Shown here piece after piece: positions 23,114 to 36,115 of a stretch of 64,000 nucleotides of DNA; position 1 is the first letter of the stretch, and each line of letters begins with the position of its first letter. The stretch is taken from the NCBI GenBank assembly GCA_016758965.1, contig JAEPRB010000209.1, forward strand, positions 1 to 64,000, in the 5' to 3' direction. A model generated the notes under the pieces. It was not told the DNA's origin. It ran no database searches and saw nothing but the letters and a program-made list of their open reading frames with translations. The DNA is from Circinella minor (Eukaryota; Mucoromycota; Mucoromycetes; Mucorales; Lichtheimiaceae). A program made the translations under genes and the position numbers.

Positions 23114-24492
23114 TTAAAGTCTGCTTTCACGTCGCAATTTGAGAGCTGCACCAGCACGAGAATTAGTTTCGCGACCCAATTTTTCAGAAATCCATGCTCC
23201 AATTTCAACAAGAGACTTTAAACTGACACCAGTATCGAAACCCATGCCATGAAGCATATAGACTACATCTTCTGTAGCTACGTTACCTTTCGCACCAGGC
23301 GCATAAGGACAACCACCAAGACCGGCTACTGAACTATCCACAACTCGAATACCGTACTAAAATATTATTAAACAATAATTATTAGTTTTGTTCCTTGGTA
23401 TTATATACATGTAAAATAAACGATTATATATATATATATATATTTACCTCGAGTGCTTTCAAAATGTTAGCTAAAGCTTGGCCATAAGTATCATGACAAT
23501 GAACAGCTAATGCTTCTGCTGGAACAACCTTAACTACTTCTTCCAACATAAGACCCATAGATCCAGCAGTACCGACACCAATGGTATCACCTAAACTGAT
23601 TTCATAACAACCAGCGTCATACATTCTCTTTGCCATTTGTGCAACAGCAATAGGTGAGACTACACCTTCATAAGGACACCCAAGAACACAGGAAACGTAA
23701 CTATATGATCATATAAAAGGAAAAGGTATAAGTAATACATAACAAAAAACGAGTGATCTTTTCGTTAATATTATTTCTTACCCTCGAACTTTAAGACCTT
23801 TATCAAGTGCAGCCTTAGTCACCTCTTCCATACGGTCAATAGCTTCTTCTGTTGAACAATTTGTATTTTTACGATTAAATGATTCAGTTACTGCTGTAAA
23901 CATGGCAACTTCGGATGCACCAGCTGCAAGTGCATTATCTACACCACGAATATTAGGTGCCAAAACAGGATATCCAACATTAGGTTTCTTTTGAATTTTT
24001 GAAAACACTTCATGATTATCACCCATCTAATAGTAAAGAAAAAATTAATTGGTGGTCTAGTTGATTTTATATTTATACAGGACATAATAATTAAATTTAA
24101 CTTTTATATTTTTTTTTTTACCTGAGGAACCCACTTTGGACTAACAAAACTAGTTGCCTCAACAACAGGTAATCCAGCATTAGCCAAACGTTCAATCAAT
24201 TCAATTTTAACAGGTGCAGGAATCAATTGTTTTTCGTTTTGTAAACCATCACGAGGACCCACTTCAACAATTTTAACAAAATTCGAGGCCGTTGCAGGTG
24301 TGGAGTATTGACGCATAGGAGCAGTAAGAGCAGCCTAATAAGTGAAATATATTTATTGATTTTGATCGATTAATTAATGAAAAGCAAATTTTGTAAAAAG
24401 AAAGAATTATTTGTTCTATTTTTTGAACATGCCTTTGTGAATACTGATCTAGTAGTGGTGGATCGAAGCATGGAAGAGGCGAATCTATTCAT
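23114..24492 (-). CDS. HMGCL: Hydroxymethylglutaryl-CoA lyase, mitochondrial/peroxisomal
   Basis: Exons read leftward: 24492-24433, 24334-24122, 24026-23782, 23700-23448, 23356-23114; 337 aa. It cleaves HMG-CoA to acetyl-CoA and acetoacetate at the end of leucine breakdown. Signatures: [13 protein letters not shown] (metal and acid/base Asp-Arg), [10 protein letters not shown], metal-binding [12 protein letters not shown] and the active-site loop [14 protein letters not shown]. The first exon encodes an Arg/Ser-rich presequence ([15 protein letters not shown]) typical of mitochondrial import. The C-terminus is Ser-Arg-Leu, a PTS1-type peroxisomal signal, as in animal enzymes that end in CKL. 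The first intron must use a GC donor (AAG|GCATGT) to keep the frame. A shorter protein could start at Met27 (MRQYS), losing the presequence. Confidence 0.93.
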
Positions 24493-25080
24493 AATGTTAT
24501 ATATATATTAAAAAAAAAAAGGAAGAAGCAAAGAACGAAAGTGTGGGGAAGGAGTTAAGCAGGTTCTTATGCGATAATCAGGAATCTTTATAACAAACTA
24601 CCCCTCTTGCTCCGCAACTGAATTTTATCCCACGCCTCACGTGGAACGTTTCACTAGCAATCATCTAACATTCCACTTTATTTTTGCATGTGGGAAGACT
24701 AAAACTATAGCGAATCTGTGAGTGTAATTAACCATTACATAATGTAAAAGATTATTCTATATATAAAAAAAGAATAAAACCATAATCCGTTATCTATTGT
24801 TTCATTGGATATATTTTGCCGGATAAGGTACCTATTCACTACCATTCGTTACATTTTATTCCTGAGATATAATATAATATATAAGCGATAAGTAATAATA
24901 TGCTGATCTGTTGAAAACGTAGTTACTCTATTATTTATCGAAATTCTATTTTACAGAAATAATATGCTATATGCCTATATGCCTATATGCCTATACAATT
25001 TTTATATTAATAACGGGACCTTTTTGAGTTAATGTGACAGTACGTATGGTTACTATTATTGATGAGAATCACTTTTTAAT

Positions 25081-25454
25081 CTAATACGTAATTATTGTAT
25101 ATAATTTATTAGCCGACGAGACATCAGTTATGGAACGAGGAGGTGAGTAATATGAGTTATGATCACTACTGTTAATTTTTAATACGGATACAGTTGGTGA
25201 AGAAGAACATATTAATTCATTCGGTAATGCTGATGATGCTGTTGGTATAGAAGTAACGTGCAGCGATATTGCATAATTATCAGTCTCTTCTGCCTTCAAT
25301 CAATCGTCAGGGAAATTAATATAAAAACAAGAACAAAATAGTATTATATTCCTTTTTTTTAGAACTTTATTATTGTCGGCAAAAAGATTTTGTACGTACG
25401 TACTTGATAATTTAGTTGAAATATAATACGTATATCTTTCAGTACAGTAAGTGT
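25081..25454 (-). CDS. Possible 3'-terminal exons of an unidentified gene
   Basis: A terminal exon at 25293-25081 is open for 70 codons and ends in TAG. It is preceded by an acceptor (ttgaag) and, 110 bases upstream, by an open segment ending at a donor (TATCAA|GTACGT, exon end 25404). Joined, the two read in phase 0 as ...DIRIIFQLNYQ|AEETDNYAISL and then a Ser/Thr/Pro-rich tail. I find no ATG or further upstream exons and do not recognise the family. It could be the end of a longer gene, a pseudogene, or chance. Confidence 0.25.
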
Positions 25455-26431
25455 TTAGTCAACTCCCGCACTATTGTTGTATATCAAGTAATGATAAAGT
25501 AATGTACAAGTTGCAAGGTATATATGTGGAGATACAAATTATGTGTACAAAGTACTGTATAATAGTTTTTCTACAATCATTGCTATTATGATTGCTATGA
25601 TATACACACAGGGCTTCATTAAAATAGAATTTTTTGGTTGGTCACTATGATAGTACGTATGATAAACCGCTAGAATCCCCATTATTTGCTAGACCAAACG
25701 CTTTACTTGTGAACGGTTGGCCAATACTTACGTACCGATAAGAAATTGTTTAATAGGTAGTACTTTAAATAGTCCAATATATACTACTGTAAGTTGAACT
25801 GCTTGATTAATCTTATGAATAGCATTTTGATGACATTTGTAAACTACAGAACATTAAAACGCTTAAGCTTAATTATTCGAACTCTTCCCCTATTTTCTCT
25901 CTTTGTGTACACGTATTTCTATCGTTAATCGTTTAAATATAAATAAATCATAGTTTCAGCTTCTTATACCCGTGCTTTCATTTTGATATCTAGTACATAC
26001 AACATACCATACATTCCTCATATCAATATAATAATATATAATAATAAAATGACATGTAATTTTTGTATCGTATGAGAATATAGAAAGCGAAAATTAAAAC
26101 ATCATTTCAATTTGACACAATATCACTTCAATTAAAACTTAATGTATGATAGTAACCATAGAGCTGACAAGAATATACATGTAGATAGATCTAAATCATA
26201 TTAATATACCCTTTCTTTCTCTCTTTCTCTTTCTTTGTAGTCCGCACATGAAATATTTAAAAAAAATATTTTATACATACGTACTTGCATTAGTATCACT
26301 TATTTACTATATGGAACCATTTTGATACTTATAATTGTTATAATAATTATTGATACTCTTAGATCAAGCACAGAGAAGCAAATTAACATTATAGATATAC
26401 AACAATTTGTCATCTATTAAGCATAGTTAAA

Positions 26432-26596
26432 ACCCGTTTTTTGCACACTTGCTTTTTGTACGTTCTCGCTTTTGCACTACTTTTAGTAAAAGTCAGACTC
26501 TGTTTTCACTATGTTTTCAACCCCACTTTTCGCACCCCCCCCCGGATTTTTGCACTACGTTTGAGGCAAATTTTATCTAATATATAAAAAACGGGT
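26432..26596. repeat. Possible small non-autonomous element with 11-bp inverted ends
   Basis: The ends acccgtttttt (26432-26442) and aaaaaacgggt (26586-26596) are exact inverted repeats 165 bp apart. Between them the motif ttttgcactac occurs twice and a run of nine C's interrupts the sequence. No target-site duplication is obvious. This looks like a miniature inverted-repeat element or its relic, but the ends are short enough to be chance. Confidence 0.3.
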
Positions 26597-28307
26597 CTCG
26601 ATTGATCTAAGGAGTAGAAATTAAGACAAATTAAGCAAGTCTAATGATAGGAATGACAGTGAAATTTCACTTATTAAATACTATATAAATGAAAAATAAA
26701 ATACTCCTTGTTTTTTTTAATATAACGACAAAAGATACGTAATAAAAAAAAAAAGAAACATATAATTTACACCCTTGGACCGGGCTTATTTCATGTTGGT
26801 CTTTGTAAGGGTGTTTATATTTTGAACGCAAAAAAAAGGAAGGGCGTAAGTGAGCACGAAAATAAAATCAAGATACCTGTGTGTGGTGATGTGGAGCTTA
26901 TGGAACAGTCCTGACGCACAAACCAATTACAGAAATCTTAGAATACAATACAGTATTCTCTACCATTTTTATCATATCTTATGTAACTACTCGTCCTTTT
27001 CTCTTGTATATCTTAAAAGCCCCTTATCTATTTTTGTCATATTGCTGCATATTGCAGATGAATAATAGCGCAAAAAAAAGGTTTCTTTCATGTAATACAA
27101 TGTATATTAAAACACGGCTGTAGTAATGAGAAATTTACTTTACATGACTATATATGATACCACACGAAAGTAAAATTAAAATTGAAGATAGGAGAACCAT
27201 TACTGCCCGTGCATTTTTCCCTTTTCGTTCCCTATTACGTATATTTCGTTTTGTTCTGCAAAAAAAAAGTATAGAAAAAGATAACCTCTATTATCATTAA
27301 CACACTTTCAAAGTATACAAACTGGAACTTCTTTCTCTTTGATCTATTTGTGTAATAATATGTTTATTATGGTTATTCTGATCTTTTATGGATGATTATT
27401 ATACTAATGTGTCGAAGAAGCATTTTACTTTTCTAAAAGGTTACTCTTGCGCGATTCATAATAAAATCCAACAACTTCTTCACACTAAGAGTAGTAATGA
27501 TTTAAATATACGTAGAGCGTTTTTATCTTTGGATTATTTTTAGTTCATCTTCTTTTCCTTCTAAATACTTCAAAAGTAGTATTGAACATTCTGAAATAAA
27601 GTACGTAATCTTTAATGTATATCATCAATAATGATGTTCTTGCTAATTAAATGAGTATAATAATTTCAGTCGATACTTAAATATTCTGTAGTATTGAGTA
27701 TTATTTTACATCGTCACAAAAAAAAAGTCATATATTATGCAATGGCAATATTATTGTTAATGTCCCTGTTCACTGGAAAATATTTAATAAGAATGTCTCA
27801 TATGATTAATAGTTAAAGGTATTCAAAATTATAACTATGATATCATTGTCTATTGCTGCTTATTATACAGAGTAAACTTAAGAATCATTTTTAATATAGT
27901 TGTCGTACGTATAAGATAATGTAATAGAAATATCATGACATAAAAGTTATTATATTACTAATATAATGCGTAAATGTAGTAATAAAAAAAATAAGTTATA
28001 TATGTATGCTTGTAAGAAAGTTTGTTGGCGTTCTTTTTGATATTGTATACTAATACAATGGTTTACCAATGGCATAAAAATATATGAGGCACGCGTAAAC
28101 TCTCATTTTTGACGTACATAAAAGATGTAGATAGTGTGAGGGAATGAGGAAAAACTAGTTCATTGTATACATGTGCATGAATGTATGTATATATGTACGT
28201 ATGTGTGTAACGTGTATGTGATAATAAGGCGTTGTAGGAGGGCAAAAAAAAATGAAGGAATGGGAGAAAATAAAATTATAAGCTTAAACCATAATCAAGA
28301 GAAAGAT

Positions 28308-29719
<1,412 letters not shown>

Positions 29720-32088
29720 TCTTATGTTTTCTATACAATAGTAGGTATATGTATGATTTATATGCTTATATTTAGTATATAAAAAATGCGGAATTGGTAA
29801 TAATGAGTGGCGAAGAAGAAAAAGTAAGTATAAAAGAGCTAAAAAAGTAATCAAGAAAGAGAAACAAAACATAGGACATCTATTTATACCTATAATAAAA
29901 AGGGTGATGAAAAAAAGAGACAGATGAGAAAAAAAAAACTATACGTGTACATGGACGAGAGATACACTGGCATCTAATCCACATAATAAGCAACATATAG
30001 TAATAACGCTATTTAATAATAATGAATAGCCACTATTTCCTGATAGAATATAATTCGGAAATTAGGATTCATCATTTATTACTATGATTAAAATATTACT
30101 ATCGAAAGAACTCCTGTCTTTGCTATTTCTTTTTAAAAAGGATATCTGCGATATTTGATCCATGTATTTTCCTGCTCTCCTCTAAATTCTTCTTTTTTTT
30201 TTGACGTATACATAATGTATTATTCATGTTTATAGAAGATACCTTTTTTCATTTAACTGATAAAAATTCAAAAATGACTAGAGAATCAAAGTATATAGAT
30301 GGCAATAATAATAATAATAATAAAAGGCATACTATAATTATTATTACGTATTTGATTATTCATCAAACACAGGAGCTAACCTACTTTTTTTCTTTATTAC
30401 AGCATATACAGTACCTAGTTCCTAAAAAGCATTCTCTTAGTCCGGATTACGTGTTATAAACTCGTAAATATTATGTATGTATGTATTAATGTAACGCTTA
30501 GTTTTATGCATAGCCATTGACTAGTAATGTAAACTAAACAGTGTGTATGAGCGTGGTTTTCTCAACTTATGTATAATTGAAGAATCAACACAATTACTAT
30601 TATATATTAATGTATGTATCCTTTTTCAAATGATATCATACATTGGCATTATTAATAGGTATTTATATATAATTAAATTATAAATTTAGTGTTGCTGATC
30701 TACATCATTTAAGCTCACTACTATTTATAGTAGTACATTGAAATTGTATTCTTCCATAAAGGTTTTGCATATATCTTTCCATGAAATGAAATGTATTTTT
30801 TTTTTATAATATGTAAAAAGAGAGCCAAATATTCTCGTAAAAAAAGACGAATATACGTAGTACTTTTGCGAACTTTGAAAAGTCAATGTTCGTATACGTA
30901 CTACGATGTCGTTGTTTTTCTTTCTTCTTAATTCCCTATTCTTCTCTTTAGTCTCCTCCTTCTTCTCCGTGATCATGACATACTTTTCAGTTTTTATAAA
31001 AGTCCATGTTTGCATCTTCTTAATTTGAAAAGATATGTACTTATATTTTTTTATCCCCCAACTCTCCTTCGTTATTCTTTAATCCCTTCCTCCTTTTTTT
31101 ACTCTTTCATATTACATACGTACTTCCATTTTACGCGCGGATGTTCTTTTAATTTTAAAATATTTTCTGTTATAATGATATTGTATCACATTATCGTGAT
31201 TACCTAAATGTATAATCTTTCATCATACTAATCTTATAAAGCACAAAAATATATACAGTAGGTTTGCTGTGGGATATAAACTGATACTCCTTTTATCTAT
31301 CTTACGTATTGTTTCAGAAAACCTTATTCCCTGATGATGAACTTATGAAATAATAACTAAGCCTTGGTAGTATATGTGGTTAATATCGAAAAGTAACCCC
31401 ACTTTTATTATCACACACTTCGCTTGTCCTCTCTCTCTCTCTCTGTTTCTCTTTTTTATTTATCTTTTTTTTTATCTCTATCTCCAAGATTTTCCCTTAG
31501 AAATCAAATGAAGTTTATTTTTCATATATTGTTACTGTAACGGTATTTATTTTCAATACCTGAAATTTCCTATCCATTCCTTTTACTCTTTACTATACAT
31601 TATCCCTGACAGTACAAAAAAAAGTTGATATATATATCGTTTGTCCTGAAATTTTGATATAAGAGAATGGGTGAACAACTTGAAGGTTTTTTTTTGTGTA
31701 TGAGGATATAGGGAGGAAAGAGGAAAGTTTCATCCATTCTTATAAACTTATGCCATGACGTGATTAAGACACCAATAAAATAAACAATTATAAGAGCAAG
31801 ATTAATATATAATATAAAATGTATGTATGTATGCATGTAGCTCCATTATTACATTGTTCGTCATCGAAAAAAAAACCGCCAATTTTTATGTACAGTAAAT
31901 TCTTTAAATTCTCTTTAAAAATGATAATTATAATAAAATGCATAATTCTTGCTTGATTCGGTATTACTCTACGCGTGTGTTATAATATGTATAAGATATG
32001 ATTATGATAATAGTAATAATAACATAGTGTACGTATATGCTTTTGTTCATGTTCTTGAAATTATTGTCGTTGCACGGCAGGAAATCCT
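29720..32088. other. Gene-poor region upstream of the zinc-finger gene
   Basis: 2.4 kb of AT-rich sequence without a supportable gene. It has several TACGTA palindromes (30887-30903, 31119-31126), microsatellites such as atgt repeats near 31819-31838 and a (tc)n run at 31429-31444. It should contain the zinc-finger promoter just right of 29719. Confidence 0.5.
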
Positions 32089-32421
32089 CTAATCTTTCTT
32101 TGCTTGTTCTTGAGCCTTGATTCGATCCATTTCAGCGATAAACCTTATAATAATAAAAAAAACTCCATATTAATTTTTCATCCATTTAATATTATTTATA
32201 AGCTTATTTGAAAAAAAAACATACCATCGTATCGTCAGGAATAAACAAATAGATAATACTAATAACGCAATAACATGAAGATTACCACCCGAGAGGAAGA
32301 TCATTACTGTCAAAGTTGCAAAAAGAAGATAAAATGCGTAGAACATGAGTTTGATGACACCTGTAGCTGTATACCCAGGCGTCATGATAGATTGAACGAT
32401 ATCATCTACAATGCCACTCAT
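32089..32421 (-). CDS. PKR1: Pkr1-like V-ATPase assembly factor (small ER membrane protein)
   Basis: Exons read leftward: 32421-32225 and 32143-32089; 83 aa. The layout matches Pkr1: an amphipathic start (MSGIVDDIVQSIMTPGYT, with the family's SIMTPG-type motif), two membrane segments (about 23-42 and 46-64) separated by SGGNLHV, then WFIAEMDRIKAQEQ. Yeast Pkr1 resides in the ER and helps assemble the V0 sector of the vacuolar ATPase. The shorter second exon was found by phase (TG|G = Trp) and completes the conserved WFIAE segment. An upstream in-frame Met at 32463 exists but would add a non-conserved N-terminus. Confidence 0.85.
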
Positions 32422-33302
32422 CGTGTGTGTTATGTTTATTTTTCGGGATATCTGTGTATACAATATATGTAAGAATATTTTTTTGTGTTGGTTTGAGAAC
32501 AGCTAAAAGAGAAGGTACAGTGTTGTAAGTAAATTGGGGAAACTCCGGAAGCGTTCGGATTTTATGACCGCTATGATTATTCAACACGCCTTCAAAGATG
32601 GTTTAAATATACCATAGGACCTCCTTTATTGTTGCAAATGATTTTATATATTACGCCTCAGTTTTTATCCCTTGATTCTGCTTGATTATCAAAAATAAAT
32701 ACTATGTTGTCTTAGATATATAAAATTTTAGTGATTTCAGAAGTGAAAAAAAATAGCTGATTATTATTAACAATACGTAGTTTTGAACGAACAATGGGCT
32801 TTCCTTGATTCTTGAAGATTAGAATAAATATCAAATATGCCAAAAAAAAATATCCACTCTTCAACACGTACTTTTTTTGTAAAGTTTTCTTTTAATACTT
32901 TGGTTAACTGGAAGAAAACTTTCCAGATAACAACAGCTATACTTCATTAGTAAATGAGTACTAGTGGAAGTAACCATGGGGATGATGGGTTATTGCCATA
33001 CATGTATATGCTACAACCAGTTTCCTTTTTGAAACTTCACGTATAAATTTTACGTACTGTTTGGTATATTAGTAAACTGCGTGTTTCATACCAAAATAAT
33101 CCTTTCACAGGAAGCAATTGGACATGTTTATGAACATTCTAAGAATCAAATTGTTACCCACTTTATGCAAAGTACACAAATAAACTAAGTAGAAATTCAT
33201 CCCCAGCAAATACTTCGCCTTTTTTATTTGCTTTTTTCTCATTTTTTTTTAAATCTTAAAAACAAAATTTATGCTTTTTTCTGGAAAAACAATAGTATAC
33301 AG
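32422..33302. other. Divergent promoter region between PKR1 and PTEN
   Basis: 881 bases between two divergent genes. AT-rich, with T-runs before the PTEN ATG (33234-33248). No credible ORF; presumed to carry both promoters. Confidence 0.55.
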
Positions 33303-34968
33303 ATGACTGTGCGTTCCATTGTCTCTGAAAATCGAAATCGTTATGTTGATTTAAAAGCTTCTATAGATCTTGATCTAACTTGTAAATATATTTCATTCTT
33401 TTTTTTTAATTTGATAACATCGTTTTCTTTCTCATTAAACACATTTAACTTTCGAACAAACTAACACTTTTTCTTCGGGTGATAGATATCACTGAGAGAA
33501 TCATTGCAATGTCACATCCTTCGGAAGGTTGGGAAGGATTATACCGAAACCCGTTAAAGGAAGTTAAAAAGTAAGTGGTGCGAGTAAAAAGTATTATCAA
33601 TAAACTCAGTGTATAGCCTTTTTTTTTGACAGCATGATATCTTCTCTAAAATAGATTTCTTGATGATCGGCATGGGTCAGCAAATTATAAAGTATACAAT
33701 TTGTAAGTGTATTTAAGTTATTTTTCATCTTATGATTATAGTTTACCTCTCTTATTGGATTGTTATTATTAGACGATCCGAAAAACAGTATCATGAAGAA
33801 GTTTTTCCATTTTCAACTTCAACTTATGGATTTCAAGACCATCAAGCACCACCTTTTGATGTTTTGATTGAATTTTGTAAGGATGCTGGAGAATGGCTAA
33901 AGGATCCAAAACATGTAGTTGCTATTCATTGTAAAGCTGGTAAAGGTAGAACTGGAACAGCGATAGCTGCATTATTATTATATACCCATCAAGTTGTAAA
34001 TTCCGATGCAGCTATGAGACTTTATAATATCAAAAGAACAAAAGATGGAAGAGTAGGTGCTTTTGATCAATTAAATTTTACGTAACTCTTAAATAACTTA
34101 TAATATTCCTTTTTCGTTAATTATATAACTTAGGGGATTACAATACCAAGTCAAATACGTTATGTTAGATATTTTGAAAAATGGGTTCATTGGACCGAGA
34201 TCAATAGTAGCCCTATTGTAAAACCTTTTGTCAATTGTGGACAATCCTGTGCAATTAGTATTTATAAGGTTGTTATGTATGGAATTCCAACAGCATATAA
34301 AAATCACGCTGGTAAATTATCTACGTAAAAGCATACCACAACTCTACTACTAAAGTGTTAGAATCAAAATTAAATAATCCTCTTCATATTCCCCTTGCTC
34401 TAGGATCATGTATCGATTTATGTATAATTGATAGTGAGGGAGGTATTTTGTACAATCATCGAAATCAAACCAATGTATGTTCATTATTACTATCAATAAT
34501 AGAGTTATGATACTGTATATCTACAAAACTATTGACTTAACTTTTTCCTGTTAGTGTATTACTACGGTCGATAATGATTCTATTATATTAGAAATTCCAT
34601 CATATGTTCGTGTCGAAAATGATTTCAAATTGGAATTTTTTATCAAGTCATACTATCTTTTCAAAGTAAATATTTTTTTTCCAAAGTCAACATACAATAT
34701 TTCTTTATTATAACTTGGATACGTACATAAAAAGAAAAATTGATACACAGCGACAAGGATTGAGATGCTTACATAGAGGCTTTTATATTAGAAAAAATTA
34801 TGTAGACTTTGGTTAAATTCACGATTTATTGTACCTGATAATCATGATGCAACTAAAAGGTTCAAGCTAACCAAAAATGAAATCGATGGAGCAGTCAATG
34901 ATACAAAGCACCAACAATTTCCTGAAAATTTTGCAATTGAGATAGAATTTAATATCAATATTGATTGA
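33303..34968 (+). CDS. PTEN: PTEN-type phosphatidylinositol-3-phosphatase
   Basis: Eight exons: 33303-33381, 33486-33570, 33655-33702, 33773-34052, 34134-34311, 34404-34474, 34555-34665, 34792-34968; 342 aa. The N-terminus has the basic PIP2-binding region and DLDLTYITERIIAM. The phosphatase domain carries Asp93 (FQDHQAPP) and the P-loop HCKAGKGRTG with Cys124 and Arg130, the same numbers as in human PTEN, including both lysines needed for 3-phosphoinositide specificity. The TI loop (GITIPSQIRYV) and a C2 domain with LWLNSRFIVP and LTKNEIDGA follow. The protein ends right after the C2 domain; the acidic regulatory tail and PDZ ligand of animal PTEN are absent. Function: removes the 3-phosphate of PI(3,4,5)P3 or PI(3,4)P2 at the membrane. 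Confidence 0.94.
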
Positions 34969-35464
34969 TTGATTATTGAAGGAAAACAATCAATTAACAT
35001 TTATAACTGATCTAATATATAATAATATATGTATATATATATATATGCAACATTAACCGATGAATGAAAGACAAGATAATCCATATGAATTATTTATAAT
35101 TTATTGATCGTTTTATTGACACGATACGTAGTATACACAAATCGACGTATTTTCACGTTACAATTTTTTTTACTGACAATGAAACGGATAAGTGGTTAAG
35201 GATAAAATGCATTTTATGCATTGATGCGAAAGAAATTTTACTGAGTTAGCAGGTTATTAAAAAACGCCGCACATTCCTCCAAGCTTTAGGTGGCCAAAGG
35301 GATTTGACGGAACTCACAACCTAATCATTTCCACTTGTGATGCTGACGTTTTATTTATTTTCTTGTTTGTGCATGCCACTAACTGGCTATTGTCCTTGGA
35401 AACAATGTACCCCAGGTGCGTGGATGAGGTACCTGAATGCGGAGGGGATAGAGTTTTTTATGTT

Positions 35465-35819
35465 TTTATAAGAGCGCTTTAGAATTCAATATTCCTGGAC
35501 GAATAAAGTTACCGGCTCAGAACAAAGGGATGACATTTCTGACAACGCTGCTCTTGCCGGAGCTTGTGATAGACCACTCCTTGGACTTTTGGATGTGCGC
35601 GAAGATGCTGGACGGGCCTTTCGAAATCAGGCAAGCACACAAACTACAAAAGGCACAACTTTTCCAGGGTATTATGTAGTTAATTCTGCAGCTTAACTGG
35701 ATAAGCTACAGCATTGTAAGATCTATCCCCTTGGACCTTCGACTTGCGTCCCTCAACGTAACCCTAACTGGTTGACATGGTTACGAGGTAGAAGTGGTTT
35801 CTCGTCTTTTGTTAAATAA
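35465..35819 (+). pseudogene. Degenerate protein-coding relic of unknown family
   Basis: One frame runs for about 118 codons with a single internal stop (TAA near 35694) and no ATG near its start. The first part contains SEQRDDISDNAALAG and LLGLLDVREDAGRAFRN; after the stop it continues as IYPLGPSTCVPQRNPNW. GC content is far above the surroundings. Further left (about 35270-35460) other frames give protein-like pieces, suggesting frameshifts. This pattern fits a decayed gene or transposon ORF. I do not recognise the family. Confidence 0.45.
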
Positions 35820-36069
35820 CTATTACGTCACTTTTTCGTCGCGCTTCACGTTTGAGGTTTTTTTTTGTCAGGTTGTACCAACGTGACCTTTAGTTTTATT
35901 AGCAAAAAGACAAGCTGTTTATTTAAAGTTTTTAATGACGAGAGAGAGGAAGTGTCTGTGTTATAAATGTCAAGTAAAGAATAATAGTAATGCATATTTT
36001 TTATTGTTATTGTTTTAAAATCTTTATGGAACTGTTTGGGGGGTTTGGCGATCTTCATGCGACACGGGA

Positions 36070-36115
36070 CAAGCATATGTAGTGGCTCGCGTTCTGGGCT
36101 CTTTACTGCACATAC
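36070..36115 (+). pseudogene. Possible relic of a Pif1/Helitron-type helicase motif
   Basis: The plus strand reads TGQAYVVARVLGSLL, close to the motif GQxYVALSRV that ends Pif1-family and Helitron helicases, with one residue missing in the middle. The patch is GC-richer than its flanks and lies 250 bases from another decayed coding relic. It is only about 15 codons, so chance remains likely. Confidence 0.2.

Larger units (their letters stand above)
24493..28307. other. Long gene-poor region
   Basis: 3.8 kb, mostly AT-rich and without a gene I can name. It holds a possible terminal exon pair on the minus strand at 25081-25454, a possible small element with an 11-bp inverted repeat at 26432-26596, and a short hairpin around 26770-26816 (acaccctt with aagggtgt). 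The palindrome TACGTA recurs here (e.g. 25391-25404, 26278-26284). Confidence 0.5.

Noticed and set aside
30226..30459. Plus-strand ORF of 77 codons
   Set aside because: Asn/Ile-rich translation around an AAT repeat; no other coding signal.
34751..34791. A PTEN exon starting at the earlier acceptor cacag (34750)
   Set aside because: It runs into a stop and loses the C2 motif LWLNSRFIVP; the acceptor at 34791 restores it.
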